NCBI GenBank assembly: GCA_002327925.1 | Contig: DCVA01000038.1 | Coordinates: 1 to 25,618, forward strand | Origin: Anaerolineales bacterium UBA2200 | GTDB taxonomy: Bacteria; Chloroflexota; Anaerolineae; UBA2200 | DNA length: 25,618 nt | Direction of reading: 5' to 3' | Part shown: positions 7,418 to 14,133 of the stretch, one piece after another | Position numbering within the stretch: the first letter of the stretch is position 1 | How the letters are laid out: every line of letters starts with the position of its first letter | Program-made: the position numbers and the translations under genes | Notes under the pieces: model-generated | Seen by the model: only the letters and a program-made list of their open reading frames with translations | Databases searched by the model: none | Told to the model about the DNA's origin: nothing

Positions 7418-7459
7418 TTGCTTCCTCGCAAAATCGGGGGTTAGCTCAGGCAGCCGCAA

Positions 7460-7621
7460 TCAGGACCCATCCGCATAGCAGGCAGCAGCCATTCCGCCGC
7501 AAAGATCACTGCTCATTCCCGGAGCGCCCAGGCCCTCATAATCCTTACAGCCCACTCCCAGAGTCTGCTCGGGCACCAGGTCGATCGTTCGCAGGCGCGG
7601 CCGCGAGTAGCTTTTCTTCAT
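7460..7621 (-). CDS. RiPP precursor peptide with lasso-like leader
   Basis: A 53-residue peptide sits between the radical SAM gene and the kinase gene. The leader begins MKKSYSRPRLRTIDL, giving the motif Y5-x-x-P8-x-L10 recognised by lasso-type B1 (PqqD-fold) proteins. The junction EQTLGVGCKDYE places Thr20 at -2 if Gly22 is core residue 1, with Glu29 then at core position 8. The rest is small and flexible, GLGAPGMSSD, then LCGGMAAACYADGS, with three cysteines (25, 41, 48) and a C-terminal Ser. ATG 7621 is preferred because GAGG lies 5 nt upstream; an ATG at 7654 (64 residues, overlapping the radical SAM stop by 8 bp) is the alternative. The mature structure is unknown. Confidence 0.8.
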   Translation of the reverse strand: MKKSYSRPRLRTIDLVPEQTLGVGCKDYEGLGAPGMSSDLCGGMAAACYADGS

Positions 7622-7646
7622 TGGTACCTCGTCACGCACCGATTGA

Positions 7647-8750
7647 TTATTCATCATATCCCCCTGTCTCAGGCGCATTGAACACTCTCTCGTAGCGAAG
7701 GCCCCCCAGCTCACAAATGTACTCCGAAGGTACCGTCTCCGACCCTGTCTCCAGGGCCGAGCAGGCCGGACAGCTCGCACATAGCAACCTCTTCTCACAC
7801 GCCCGGCACTTGAGCGTCTCATCGGCCTTCTGCTGCCGAATAGCCGGCATCGCCTGCTGCCAGCCCTCAGCAAAAGTCCCTGCGACCAGATCGTACCCAT
7901 ACCTGCCCGCCATCTGGCAGGGCAGCAACCACCCATTTGCATCAATATGAAACCCGATCATCCCCGCACCACACTCATACAGAGTGTCCTTGACTGGAGG
8001 GATGTTTCGCTTCGCCACGTAGTCGCGCCAGCCCCGAATCCGTTCTGCATCCGAGAACTCGAACGCGATGGCTTCGCCGGCAGCGACCCGAAACCTCAGC
8101 GGCGCATGATCTCCATTCAGCCGTGGACTGATGCCGGCATCGAATCGGAAGACCACTCCATTGTCCCTGGCGAAACTCTGCATGTCTCGCAATTCATGTG
8201 CGTTCCAGGTCATGAGCATGGTTTTGAGCCGGACATGAACTCCCGCGCGCAGCAGCTTCTCAAAGCCACACAGGAAACGCGCGAACGAGCCGGCCACACC
8301 GGTAATCCGTTCATAGGTCGCCGCCGTTGCGCCATACATGGTCAGCTCCACCGCGCGCGGCGGCATCTCCGCGAACAGCCCGATGTCGCGCTCAGAGACC
8401 AGTGTGCCATTGGTAAAGACCGTAACCAGCAGCCCGAGCTGCCTAGCATAGCGATAAATCTCGCCGAAATCGGGCCGCAACAACGGTTCGCCGCCGGTCA
8501 AGAGCATCGTCAGGCATCCCGCTGCCACGACCTGATCCAGAATGTCCCGTATCTGCGTGATCGTCAACTCGCGGCGGGTTACCCTCTCATGCCCCGCCTC
8601 GTCACCCAGGAAACAGTGCACGCACCGCAGGTTGCAGCGGTGGGTTATGGCCATGCTGCCTGCAACGGGAACGCGTTCCGCGGCCGCTTTTCGCGCCAGT
8701 GTGCGCAGGTACTGTTCGTTGCTGAGCCAGCTCTGCTCAGTACACTCCAT
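7647..8750 (-). CDS. Radical SAM/SPASM peptide-modifying enzyme
   Basis: This is a 367-residue enzyme of the radical SAM family with a SPASM domain, of the kind that installs crosslinks or epimerisations in peptides bound by a PqqD-like partner. The [4Fe-4S]-SAM motif is C39-NLR-C43-VH-C46, and LLTGGEPLLRPDF is the typical GGEP motif. The C-terminal auxiliary-cluster cysteines are C260, C278, C315, C318, C324, C327, C330 and C346, approximating the SPASM pattern but with an extra Cys in the CxxCxxC run (324-330). It begins 2 nt after the PqqD-like stop and ends just before the precursor gene, so precursor, recognition protein and enzyme are co-transcribed. The chemistry cannot be predicted from sequence alone. 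Confidence 0.93.
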   Translation of the reverse strand: MECTEQSWLSNEQYLRTLARKAAAERVPVAGSMAITHRCNLRCVHCFLGDEAGHERVTRRELTITQIRDILDQVVAAGCLTMLLTGGEPLLRPDFGEIYRYARQLGLLVTVFTNGTLVSERDIGLFAEMPPRAVELTMYGATAATYERITGVAGSFARFLCGFEKLLRAGVHVRLKTMLMTWNAHELRDMQSFARDNGVVFRFDAGISPRLNGDHAPLRFRVAAGEAIAFEFSDAERIRGWRDYVAKRNIPPVKDTLYECGAGMIGFHIDANGWLLPCQMAGRYGYDLVAGTFAEGWQQAMPAIRQQKADETLKCRACEKRLLCASCPACSALETGSETVPSEYICELGGLRYERVFNAPETGGYDE

Positions 8751-8752
8751 GG

Positions 8753-9037
8753 CTAGGCCAGCTCAGTGGCCAGGCCGGCCGCCTTCAACTCGCCCACAAA
8801 CTGGCCGATGTCCTCTATCGCCTGACCCGCGCCGACCTCGAAGGCAGCGCAGACCTCGGCGGCAAGGGCCGCCACATCTCTTACCCCGTCCAGCCGCTCC
8901 CAGATGAACCGGGAGACCTCGTCGAGGGCAAAGATGCGCTGGATTCCGGCCAGGTCGCCGCGAATCGGCACCAACAGTGTCTCGCCTGCGACCTGGCGAG
9001 TGACAATGTTCTCACTCTGAATGTAGCGCTGCCCCAA
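8753..9037 (-). CDS. PqqD-like peptide chaperone (RRE) paired with the radical SAM enzyme
   Basis: This 94-residue PqqD-family protein presents precursor leaders to modifying enzymes. The fold is suggested by VPIRGDLAGIQRIFALDEVS, then RFIWERLDGVRDVAALAAEV and a C-terminal helix ending FVGELKAAGLA. The start is TTG 9037, only 1 nt beyond the protease stop codon; no ATG or GTG is available in the N-terminal part, so translation is probably coupled to the protease gene. Its - strand position directly ahead of the radical SAM gene (2-nt gap) makes that enzyme its likely partner. A second, distinct PqqD-like gene lies in the divergent operon. Confidence 0.85.
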   Translation of the reverse strand: MGQRYIQSENIVTRQVAGETLLVPIRGDLAGIQRIFALDEVSRFIWERLDGVRDVAALAAEVCAAFEVGAGQAIEDIGQFVGELKAAGLATELA

Positions 9038-9038
9038 G

Positions 9039-12000
9039 CTACTTCACCCGCAGGGCTGGATCTCCCAGCAGGTTGTAGATCTCAACGGTATAGCGCGCAC
9101 CGCCGGAGGTCAGGTACTGGCCCTGCGAGCTCCGAATTGCGTCACCCAGAACCTTCTGGCCATTCTGGAACGTGGCCTCGAAAAAGCCCCTGTCCAGCAT
9201 CATCGACAGAGGGTTCACCGACAGGCCCGTCGGCGCCCAGCCGGCCACGATCCCACCGCCGGCTCGCAGCAGCAGGCTCTCGCTCAGCGAATCGTAGCCC
9301 GGATTGCCAAAGTCGCCTGCCAGGCAGGTGATGGCAGTCATCACTGGCAAGGCATTTGCGTTGTCTAGAGCAGCTGCGTCGGCCGACGCCAGCAGGAACT
9401 CGTCCGCCAGTTGCCCTCGGCCGCCATGACCGATGTAATTGAGCAGCATGGCGCCCTTGTTGATCTCCTCGATCAGCTTCTGCTTGGTGGCAGGGGCGCT
9501 CACGGAACCCAGGTAGAGAGGGACAGGCGTGTAGGTGGCGGGCAACAGTCCGCTCATCTCGTCCGAGTCGTTGTGGAAGTTGCCGGCGCGATCAGGATTG
9601 TCGGCCACCATCAGCACACGCCTCGCCCAGGATCCGCTCGACGCCTCGTAGGACTTGATCTTGGCTACCAGCGCCCCCAACTCCTGCGACGTGACGGCGG
9701 GCAATCGTCCGATCGACATCTCGGGCAGTCCATCATCGCCAACCACATCGACCAAGCTGGTGTCTGAGGCAAAGAGCCCGTACGGTGTCAGGGTCATCAA
9801 GGTCGGGATTACGTTGTCATGGAATCCCTTGTTGTCCTTATAGTCGTAGGTCCCCTCGCCGGCCAGGACGACATACCTCGGCTTTTGCTTCCAGGAGTTG
9901 TAGGCACGGCTCAGGAACGCTTTGATCGCTTCAGGGCTGCTCAGGCCATAGTTAAACTCGTCATAGATGTCTTCCACATCGACGACGACCGTCCTCAACC
10001 CCTGGCCCTGGCGGTAGGCCGCCAGCGTCTGCGCGGCTGCCGAGAACTCAGCCGGGGTGATCACCACATAGTCGCCCCTGGTGGTCGCTGCAGCAAGATT
10101 GGACGTCTTGTCGGCCCACATTCGGGCAGGGGCCGTGGCGGCTCCACGTGCCACCACCAGGTAGTTGCTGCTGGCCGAAGTCGGCTTGAAGCTCACCTGG
10201 TAGTCGCCCGCCGCTCCGCCGATCGTCCTGGCAGTGACGATCCTGGGCTGCTCCGGAGCGCTGAGGTCCAGCACCAAGATGTCGTTGCTGCTAAAGCCGC
10301 TCACCGTGACCACGGCATTGCCATCACCGCGCAAGAGCAGGCGGTCATTGACCGCCTGATACAGCCGCTGGTAGGTCAGGTCAAACGAATCCACATAGAT
10401 CACGCTGATCCGCACTCCCGGTACAGCAACTTCCGTGACCTGAACCGTGTTGGCACCCGCAACCAACCACGCCGCATCAAACTCGAACACAGACTCGTAT
10501 GGCGACACACCATCCCAGAACAACTCGCCGATAGGGTGTCCGTTGATGCTCACCCGGGTGTGATGGTCCGGGTCCAACGCATCAGCAGATGCGCCAAACA
10601 AGCGAACGCGAAGACTCGCGGTACCCGACCCGGCCGCCCCGTCAGAGCTCACCTCATAGCCGGCCGTGGCCGGTCCAGGCGCATACTGCAGGCCCCACGC
10701 CCAGTAGTCGGACTCGGGATCGAGCTGCAGCCCGACCAGGGCCAGCGCATCCTCTTCTGCGTGGGTCGTGTCCACAAAGGTCAAAACGCCGGGCGCCGCC
10801 TGCGGGCCGCTGCCACCGGACGCCTTCATCAGCAGGCCAGAACCCACCTTCAGCCAGTACACGTTCTCTTCTGTGTAGATGCTGTCGACGCCTTCCCCAT
10901 AGAAGAACAGGGCCGAGTTGTCGGACGCCGGTGTGTATGCCACTGGCTGGCCGAGATTGGCCAACTGCAGGCCGCCCGTCTTGATGAGATTCTTGACCGC
11001 TGACACTGAGTTGCCAAGCAGCCTTGCCACGTCTGAGGCTTCGATTCTGTAGAGGCCCGGCTCGCGAACGGCGATCTTGAGCTGGCTGCCTGCGGCCTGC
11101 GCAGTCGCCTGGGCGCTTTGTGCTAGCTCTGCCTGGCGGGCGGCGATTCGTGCCTGCTTGTCGGCGCTGACTTCACGTACCTGCGCCGAGTAGCGCTCTT
11201 TCATAGCCGGGCCGCTGGACGTCGCCCTGACCGTGAAGGGACCATGCGCGGTCTCGGACCCCTCCAGGCCGACTTCCACGATCTTGTAGGTATAAGTCTT
11301 GCCGGGGACGGCCGCATCGTCCACGAGGCGATAGGTACCGCCTTCACCGCTCCCCAGCAGCGCCACAAGTAGATCTTCATTTACCGGTACGAACTCACCC
11401 GTACGCGCATCCTCACGCAGCACATTGAATCCAACGGTCCCAAACTCAGCCGCCGTGGTCCAGCGCACTACCACCCGGCCCCGGTCCTGGTAGGCACTCA
11501 CCTCCTCAAGCATGACCCAGGTGGGATAGTTCACGTAGTCTTCGACTTCCCCATCGGGCGCCACGCCAGTGGGAACCGATATGGCGGCCAGGTTGGTGCT
11601 GATGCGGAAACGAGAGTAGATAGGGGCGCCCGGGGTCAGGGACGGCGCAGTTCCAAAGCTCAGGGTAAAGATCTGCTCGTGTGTGCCTGCGGGCACAGTA
11701 ATGTACGTCATTTCGTTGGCGTCCAGAAAATCGCCGTCGCCGTTGTAGTCGATAAAGCCGTACAAGTAGGCCAACCCGGTGGTTCCGTTAGTGGCGATGA
11801 CGCGGATGTTCACAGGTTGGCCGGAAGTAATGGAGGCCAGATCAGACACGAACACGCCATCTTCGTCATCGGCCAATCCCGCGGGATATTCATCGTCGCC
11901 GAGCGCATCCTCGCTCGGCTGGCCATCCGAGTCCGGGTCCAGCACGTTGCCCAGGTAGATGGGAGTAGAGGTGATCACGTGCCGCGGGCCGTTCTGGGCC

Positions 12001-13064
12001 AGGGTAGTCGGATAGCTCGGGACCCCGCTCAGGCCCTCGGGCAAATCTCCCCATTCGTAAAAGACCGTGCTTTCCGGGTTGCCGCCCTTGGCCGGCGAGT
12101 TGTGCCCGGTCACAGGCCAGAGCGTGAAGGGGTTGCCGCCGCACTGGCTGATGTCGATCTTGACCTCATAGACCATCTGCCATTCCCAGAAGGTCTGCCC
12201 GCTGGGATCCGCAGCGTACCACGTGGTTCCCCAACCTTCATCTCTCACATCGTTGTCATTGTTAAGGTCGACCGACTTCCACATGTCTGTGCCGACTCGA
12301 GTGCCGGTCAGAGTGACGTCCCAGCCATAGCCAACCGGCCTCAAGGTAGTGTTGTAGTTTATGTTCCATTGCAGCGAGCTCGCGCTCTGCAGCAGGATGG
12401 TGGCCGGGGGCGGTGTCATGCCATCTGGTCCATACGGATCCGACAGCCAGTCTGCCTCCGTCGGAAGGTAGTTCCGATTTGGGTCGTAAAGATAGTCTTG
12501 CGCCCACATCCACTGATCTCCGCCGCAGAAGAGGTTCCACACCGAATGATCGGAGCCAATCAATACGGAGGCCGGGTGGGCGTTACCTGTCCCGCTCCAG
12601 CCTGCGCTCTGAAGGTATACCGCGTCGTTCGGCGTCCCGTTACCGGGAATGCCAAACACGTTGTCGTTGAACGCGGGGTCGACCAGAAGAGCGGCATACA
12701 GATCATTGCCATCCAGGTAGTAATAGAGGGTCGACTCGCCGGGGTTCTCGGCAAGCTTGCTGTACTTGCTAGAGTCAGAGACTCCGTCCGTGCCCTTGCC
12801 ATAGAAGAGCCCGTCCACAATCGGCGCGCCGCCGCCCTGCGCAGCCGGCCGCTCCGGTAGAGGCACGGAGGGCGCCTCGTCGGTCGTTATGTCTTTCACT
12901 GCCCGGGGCAGCGCTGCTTGTGCAGGCTCAACCAGAGTCGCGCCGCGTGCCGCAGCGCGAACGGACGAGCCAAGGCCAAATGCCGCCACAGCGATCAGCA
13001 CGACTGCGATGAGTAGTACGGAGAGGAATGCCCTGCCCAGACCGTGCCGGATGTGTGCCTGCAT
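9039..13064 (-). CDS. Secreted C25 (gingipain-family) cysteine protease with GEVEDY domain
   Basis: This 1341-residue exported protein has a signal peptide (hydrophobic FLSVLLIAVVLIAVAAFGLG, about residues 13-32). A DOMON/CBM9-like region follows (about 80-330; VDGLFYGKGTDG, YYYLDGNDLYAALLVD). Next come the YEWGDLPEG and LDPDSDGQPSEDALGDD linkers and a GEVEDY domain (FIDYNGDGDF about 437-446, GEVEDY 505-510). An FN3-like module (about 511-625) comes next, then a gingipain propeptide-like region and a C-terminal C25 peptidase domain (about 985-1341). The catalytic His is in NYIGHGGRG (about 1213) and the nucleophile in TAITCLAGDFG (about 1247). It ends NLLGDPALRVK with no sorting domain. Start ATG 13064 has AGGAGG at 6 nt. 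It is the first gene of the RiPP operon and nearly touches the PqqD-like gene, so a role in maturation or as a peptide target is possible. Confidence 0.88.
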   Translation of the reverse strand: MQAHIRHGLGRAFLSVLLIAVVLIAVAAFGLGSSVRAAARGATLVEPAQAALPRAVKDITTDEAPSVPLPERPAAQGGGAPIVDGLFYGKGTDGVSDSSKYSKLAENPGESTLYYYLDGNDLYAALLVDPAFNDNVFGIPGNGTPNDAVYLQSAGWSGTGNAHPASVLIGSDHSVWNLFCGGDQWMWAQDYLYDPNRNYLPTEADWLSDPYGPDGMTPPPATILLQSASSLQWNINYNTTLRPVGYGWDVTLTGTRVGTDMWKSVDLNNDNDVRDEGWGTTWYAADPSGQTFWEWQMVYEVKIDISQCGGNPFTLWPVTGHNSPAKGGNPESTVFYEWGDLPEGLSGVPSYPTTLAQNGPRHVITSTPIYLGNVLDPDSDGQPSEDALGDDEYPAGLADDEDGVFVSDLASITSGQPVNIRVIATNGTTGLAYLYGFIDYNGDGDFLDANEMTYITVPAGTHEQIFTLSFGTAPSLTPGAPIYSRFRISTNLAAISVPTGVAPDGEVEDYVNYPTWVMLEEVSAYQDRGRVVVRWTTAAEFGTVGFNVLREDARTGEFVPVNEDLLVALLGSGEGGTYRLVDDAAVPGKTYTYKIVEVGLEGSETAHGPFTVRATSSGPAMKERYSAQVREVSADKQARIAARQAELAQSAQATAQAAGSQLKIAVREPGLYRIEASDVARLLGNSVSAVKNLIKTGGLQLANLGQPVAYTPASDNSALFFYGEGVDSIYTEENVYWLKVGSGLLMKASGGSGPQAAPGVLTFVDTTHAEEDALALVGLQLDPESDYWAWGLQYAPGPATAGYEVSSDGAAGSGTASLRVRLFGASADALDPDHHTRVSINGHPIGELFWDGVSPYESVFEFDAAWLVAGANTVQVTEVAVPGVRISVIYVDSFDLTYQRLYQAVNDRLLLRGDGNAVVTVSGFSSNDILVLDLSAPEQPRIVTARTIGGAAGDYQVSFKPTSASSNYLVVARGAATAPARMWADKTSNLAAATTRGDYVVITPAEFSAAAQTLAAYRQGQGLRTVVVDVEDIYDEFNYGLSSPEAIKAFLSRAYNSWKQKPRYVVLAGEGTYDYKDNKGFHDNVIPTLMTLTPYGLFASDTSLVDVVGDDGLPEMSIGRLPAVTSQELGALVAKIKSYEASSGSWARRVLMVADNPDRAGNFHNDSDEMSGLLPATYTPVPLYLGSVSAPATKQKLIEEINKGAMLLNYIGHGGRGQLADEFLLASADAAALDNANALPVMTAITCLAGDFGNPGYDSLSESLLLRAGGGIVAGWAPTGLSVNPLSMMLDRGFFEATFQNGQKVLGDAIRSSQGQYLTSGGARYTVEIYNLLGDPALRVK

Positions 13065-13183
13065 CATAGTCCTCCTGAGTGTTTGACGTTGCTGTGAACT
13101 GAGACACCAAAGCAACGGGGTGCCGACATTGCCCCCGCCTCTGCGCTGTTTGTAGAACGTTTCGTTTCACTGATTGCTTCGCC

Positions 13184-13189
13184 ATTATA
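13184..13189 (-). promoter_or_regulatory. Extended -10 promoter of the protease/RiPP - strand operon
   Basis: The - strand reads TGCTATAAT, a perfect -10 box with the TGn extension, about 120 bp before the protease start. No good -35 is visible at 16-18 bp (AACCAA), which fits a promoter needing the extended -10 or an activator. Predicted start is near 13177, leaving a 5' leader of about 110 nt. Confidence 0.65.
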
Positions 13190-13215
13190 GCAGAAAATGT
13201 GGCAAATTGGTTGAA

Positions 13216-13228
13216 TGTGCAGCGCACA
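13216..13228. promoter_or_regulatory. Small palindrome in the divergent region
   Basis: TGTGC-AGC-GCACA is a 5-bp inverted repeat next to the 11-bp direct repeats, in the middle of the divergent promoter region. It is a possible dimer-binding operator; the stem is short. Confidence 0.3.
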
Positions 13229-13260
13229 ATGGTGACAGTATGGTAGCAGATTGGTAACAC
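13228..13260. repeat. Three 11-bp direct repeats, candidate OmpR/PhoB-type binding site
   Basis: On the - strand the consecutive 11-mers are GTGTTACCAAT (13250-13260), CTGCTACCATA (13239-13249) and CTGTCACCATT (13228-13238), all with TnnnACCA in identical register. The 11-bp period and CTGTCA-like half site resemble pho-box style sites bound head-to-tail by OmpR/PhoB regulators. A degenerate copy (ATTCAACCAAT, 13206-13216) lies two periods away. The array is upstream of both divergent promoters, and an OmpR-family regulator is encoded at 14130-14831. Confidence 0.6.
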
Positions 13261-13285
13261 TCTTAACCGATTCGTTCACAACGCT

Positions 13286-13313
13286 TTGCCACTTCTCTCG
13301 GCGGCCCTATAAT
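13286..13313 (+). promoter_or_regulatory. Promoter of the B1/B2-like operon
   Basis: A -35 box TTGCCA (13286-13291) and a perfect -10 box TATAAT (13308-13313) are separated by 16 bp. The predicted start is near 13320, giving a leader of about 70 nt that contains a small GCCGGA/TCCGGC hairpin (13351-13368). Together with the - strand promoter, this accounts for the 327-bp region without a gene. Confidence 0.75.
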
Positions 13314-13391
13314 GCGAGTGCATATGCTGGACAAGAGAACAGACTTTATCGCCGGACTTGCCTCCGGCCTCCCAGCCATAACGGGGATGCG

Positions 13392-13670
13392 ATGAATTCG
13401 CTGTTGCGCGGGGTAAGGCCTTCTGAGGGCGTTATCGCGACGTGCCTGGACGGGGACACGATTCTCCTCAACACGCGCACGGGCCGCTACTTTGTGCTGG
13501 ATGAGGTCGGGGGACGGATGTGGAACTTGCTGCTGCAGCACGGCCGACCTGAGTCCGTGCTGGTGGCCCTCAAAGTCGAGTACGACGCGCCCGAGGATGA
13601 GGTCGAGCGCGACCTGCTGAACCTGATCGCTGAACTGGAGCGTAATGGCCTGCTATCATCGTCTTCGTAG
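13392..13670 (+). CDS. PqqD-family protein, lasso B1-like (RRE)
   Basis: This 92-residue PqqD-fold protein matches the lasso-peptide B1 pattern, which binds the YxxPxL part of precursor leaders. Key segments are LDGDTILLNTRTGRYFVLDE, then VGGRMWNLLLQHGRP and a C-terminal helix ending LIAELERNGLL. ATG 13392 is preceded by a GGGGA stretch. The stop overlaps the following protease-like gene by 26 bp, and fused or adjacent B1-B2 pairs are the normal lasso arrangement. The precursor with a fitting YxxPxL leader is encoded on the opposite strand at 7460-7621. It is clearly different in sequence from the other PqqD-like protein at 8753-9037. Confidence 0.85.
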   Translation: MNSLLRGVRPSEGVIATCLDGDTILLNTRTGRYFVLDEVGGRMWNLLLQHGRPESVLVALKVEYDAPEDEVERDLLNLIAELERNGLLSSSS

Positions 13671-14133
13671 CGGGCTTCGCGCCCTGAGTGACCTGCCCCT
13701 GGCCGATCTATGGCTCTTGGCAGAGGCCTGGCTTGCACTGCTGTTCGCCGACCTGGCCCTGCGTGTCGCGCCAATCGGCAGACTGCAGACAGGGATCACG
13801 TCTTCCGACCCCCGGCGGGTTACGAGCGACAGCACCACAGTCTGGGACGCCATCAATCGAACTCACCAGATGGTAACGACCGCTGCGCGCCATCACCTGT
13901 ACCCCATGCTTTGCCTGCGACAGGCTCTGGCACTGCAATGGCTGCTTGAACGACGGGGGATCGCCACGACACTGCGCATTGGCGTGTCCAAAGGCGTGGA
14001 GGACCTGCAGGCCCATGCCTGGCTGGAGTTTTCCGGCCGGCCTATCGGCCAGCCAGAAGAAATCGCAGCCCGTTTTTCGCCGCTGCGCCCTCCGGAGGCA
14101 ACCGGGGCGCCACAGGACAACCAGCGACGCTAG
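13645..14133 (+). CDS. Lasso B2-like transglutaminase-fold leader peptidase
   Basis: This 162-residue protein resembles lasso-peptide biosynthesis B2 proteins (McjB C-terminal domain), cysteine proteases that remove the leader peptide. The nucleophile is in HLYPMLCLRQALALQWLLER (Cys90) and the catalytic His in LQAHAWLEFSG (His124). The third triad residue is less clear: the position 12 residues after His, usually Asp in my recollection of the family, is Gln136 here. The N-terminal part (LADLWLLAEAWLALLFADLA) is the usual helical region. ATG 13645 has GGAG at 4 nt and lies inside the B1-like gene, so translation is coupled. Its 3' end overlaps the convergent response-regulator gene by 4 bp. 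Confidence 0.85.
   Translation: MACYHRLRSGLRALSDLPLADLWLLAEAWLALLFADLALRVAPIGRLQTGITSSDPRRVTSDSTTVWDAINRTHQMVTTAARHHLYPMLCLRQALALQWLLERRGIATTLRIGVSKGVEDLQAHAWLEFSGRPIGQPEEIAARFSPLRPPEATGAPQDNQRR

Larger units (their letters stand above)
13199..13292. repeat. Inverted 8-bp boxes GTGGCAAA/TTTGCCAC in the divergent region
   Basis: GTGGCAAA at 13199-13206 and TTTGCCAC at 13285-13292 are exact inverted copies flanking the central repeats. The right copy overlaps the + strand -35 box; the left lies just upstream of the - strand -10. They may be a shared operator or coincidence. Confidence 0.35.

Noticed and set aside
7622..7657. Longer precursor start at ATG 7654 or 7657
   Set aside because: Not excluded, but it overlaps the radical SAM stop. 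ATG 7621 has the better-spaced GAGG and gives the usual MKK-Y leader start.
9819..12860. Long + strand open frames (394 and 393 codons) opposite the C25 protease
   Set aside because: They lie wholly antisense to a clear multi-domain protein, show no recognisable motifs, and look like high-GC codon shadows.
13228..13260. CRISPR-like array
   Set aside because: The repeats are 11 bp, contiguous and without spacers, and no cas genes are nearby; a regulator-binding array fits better.
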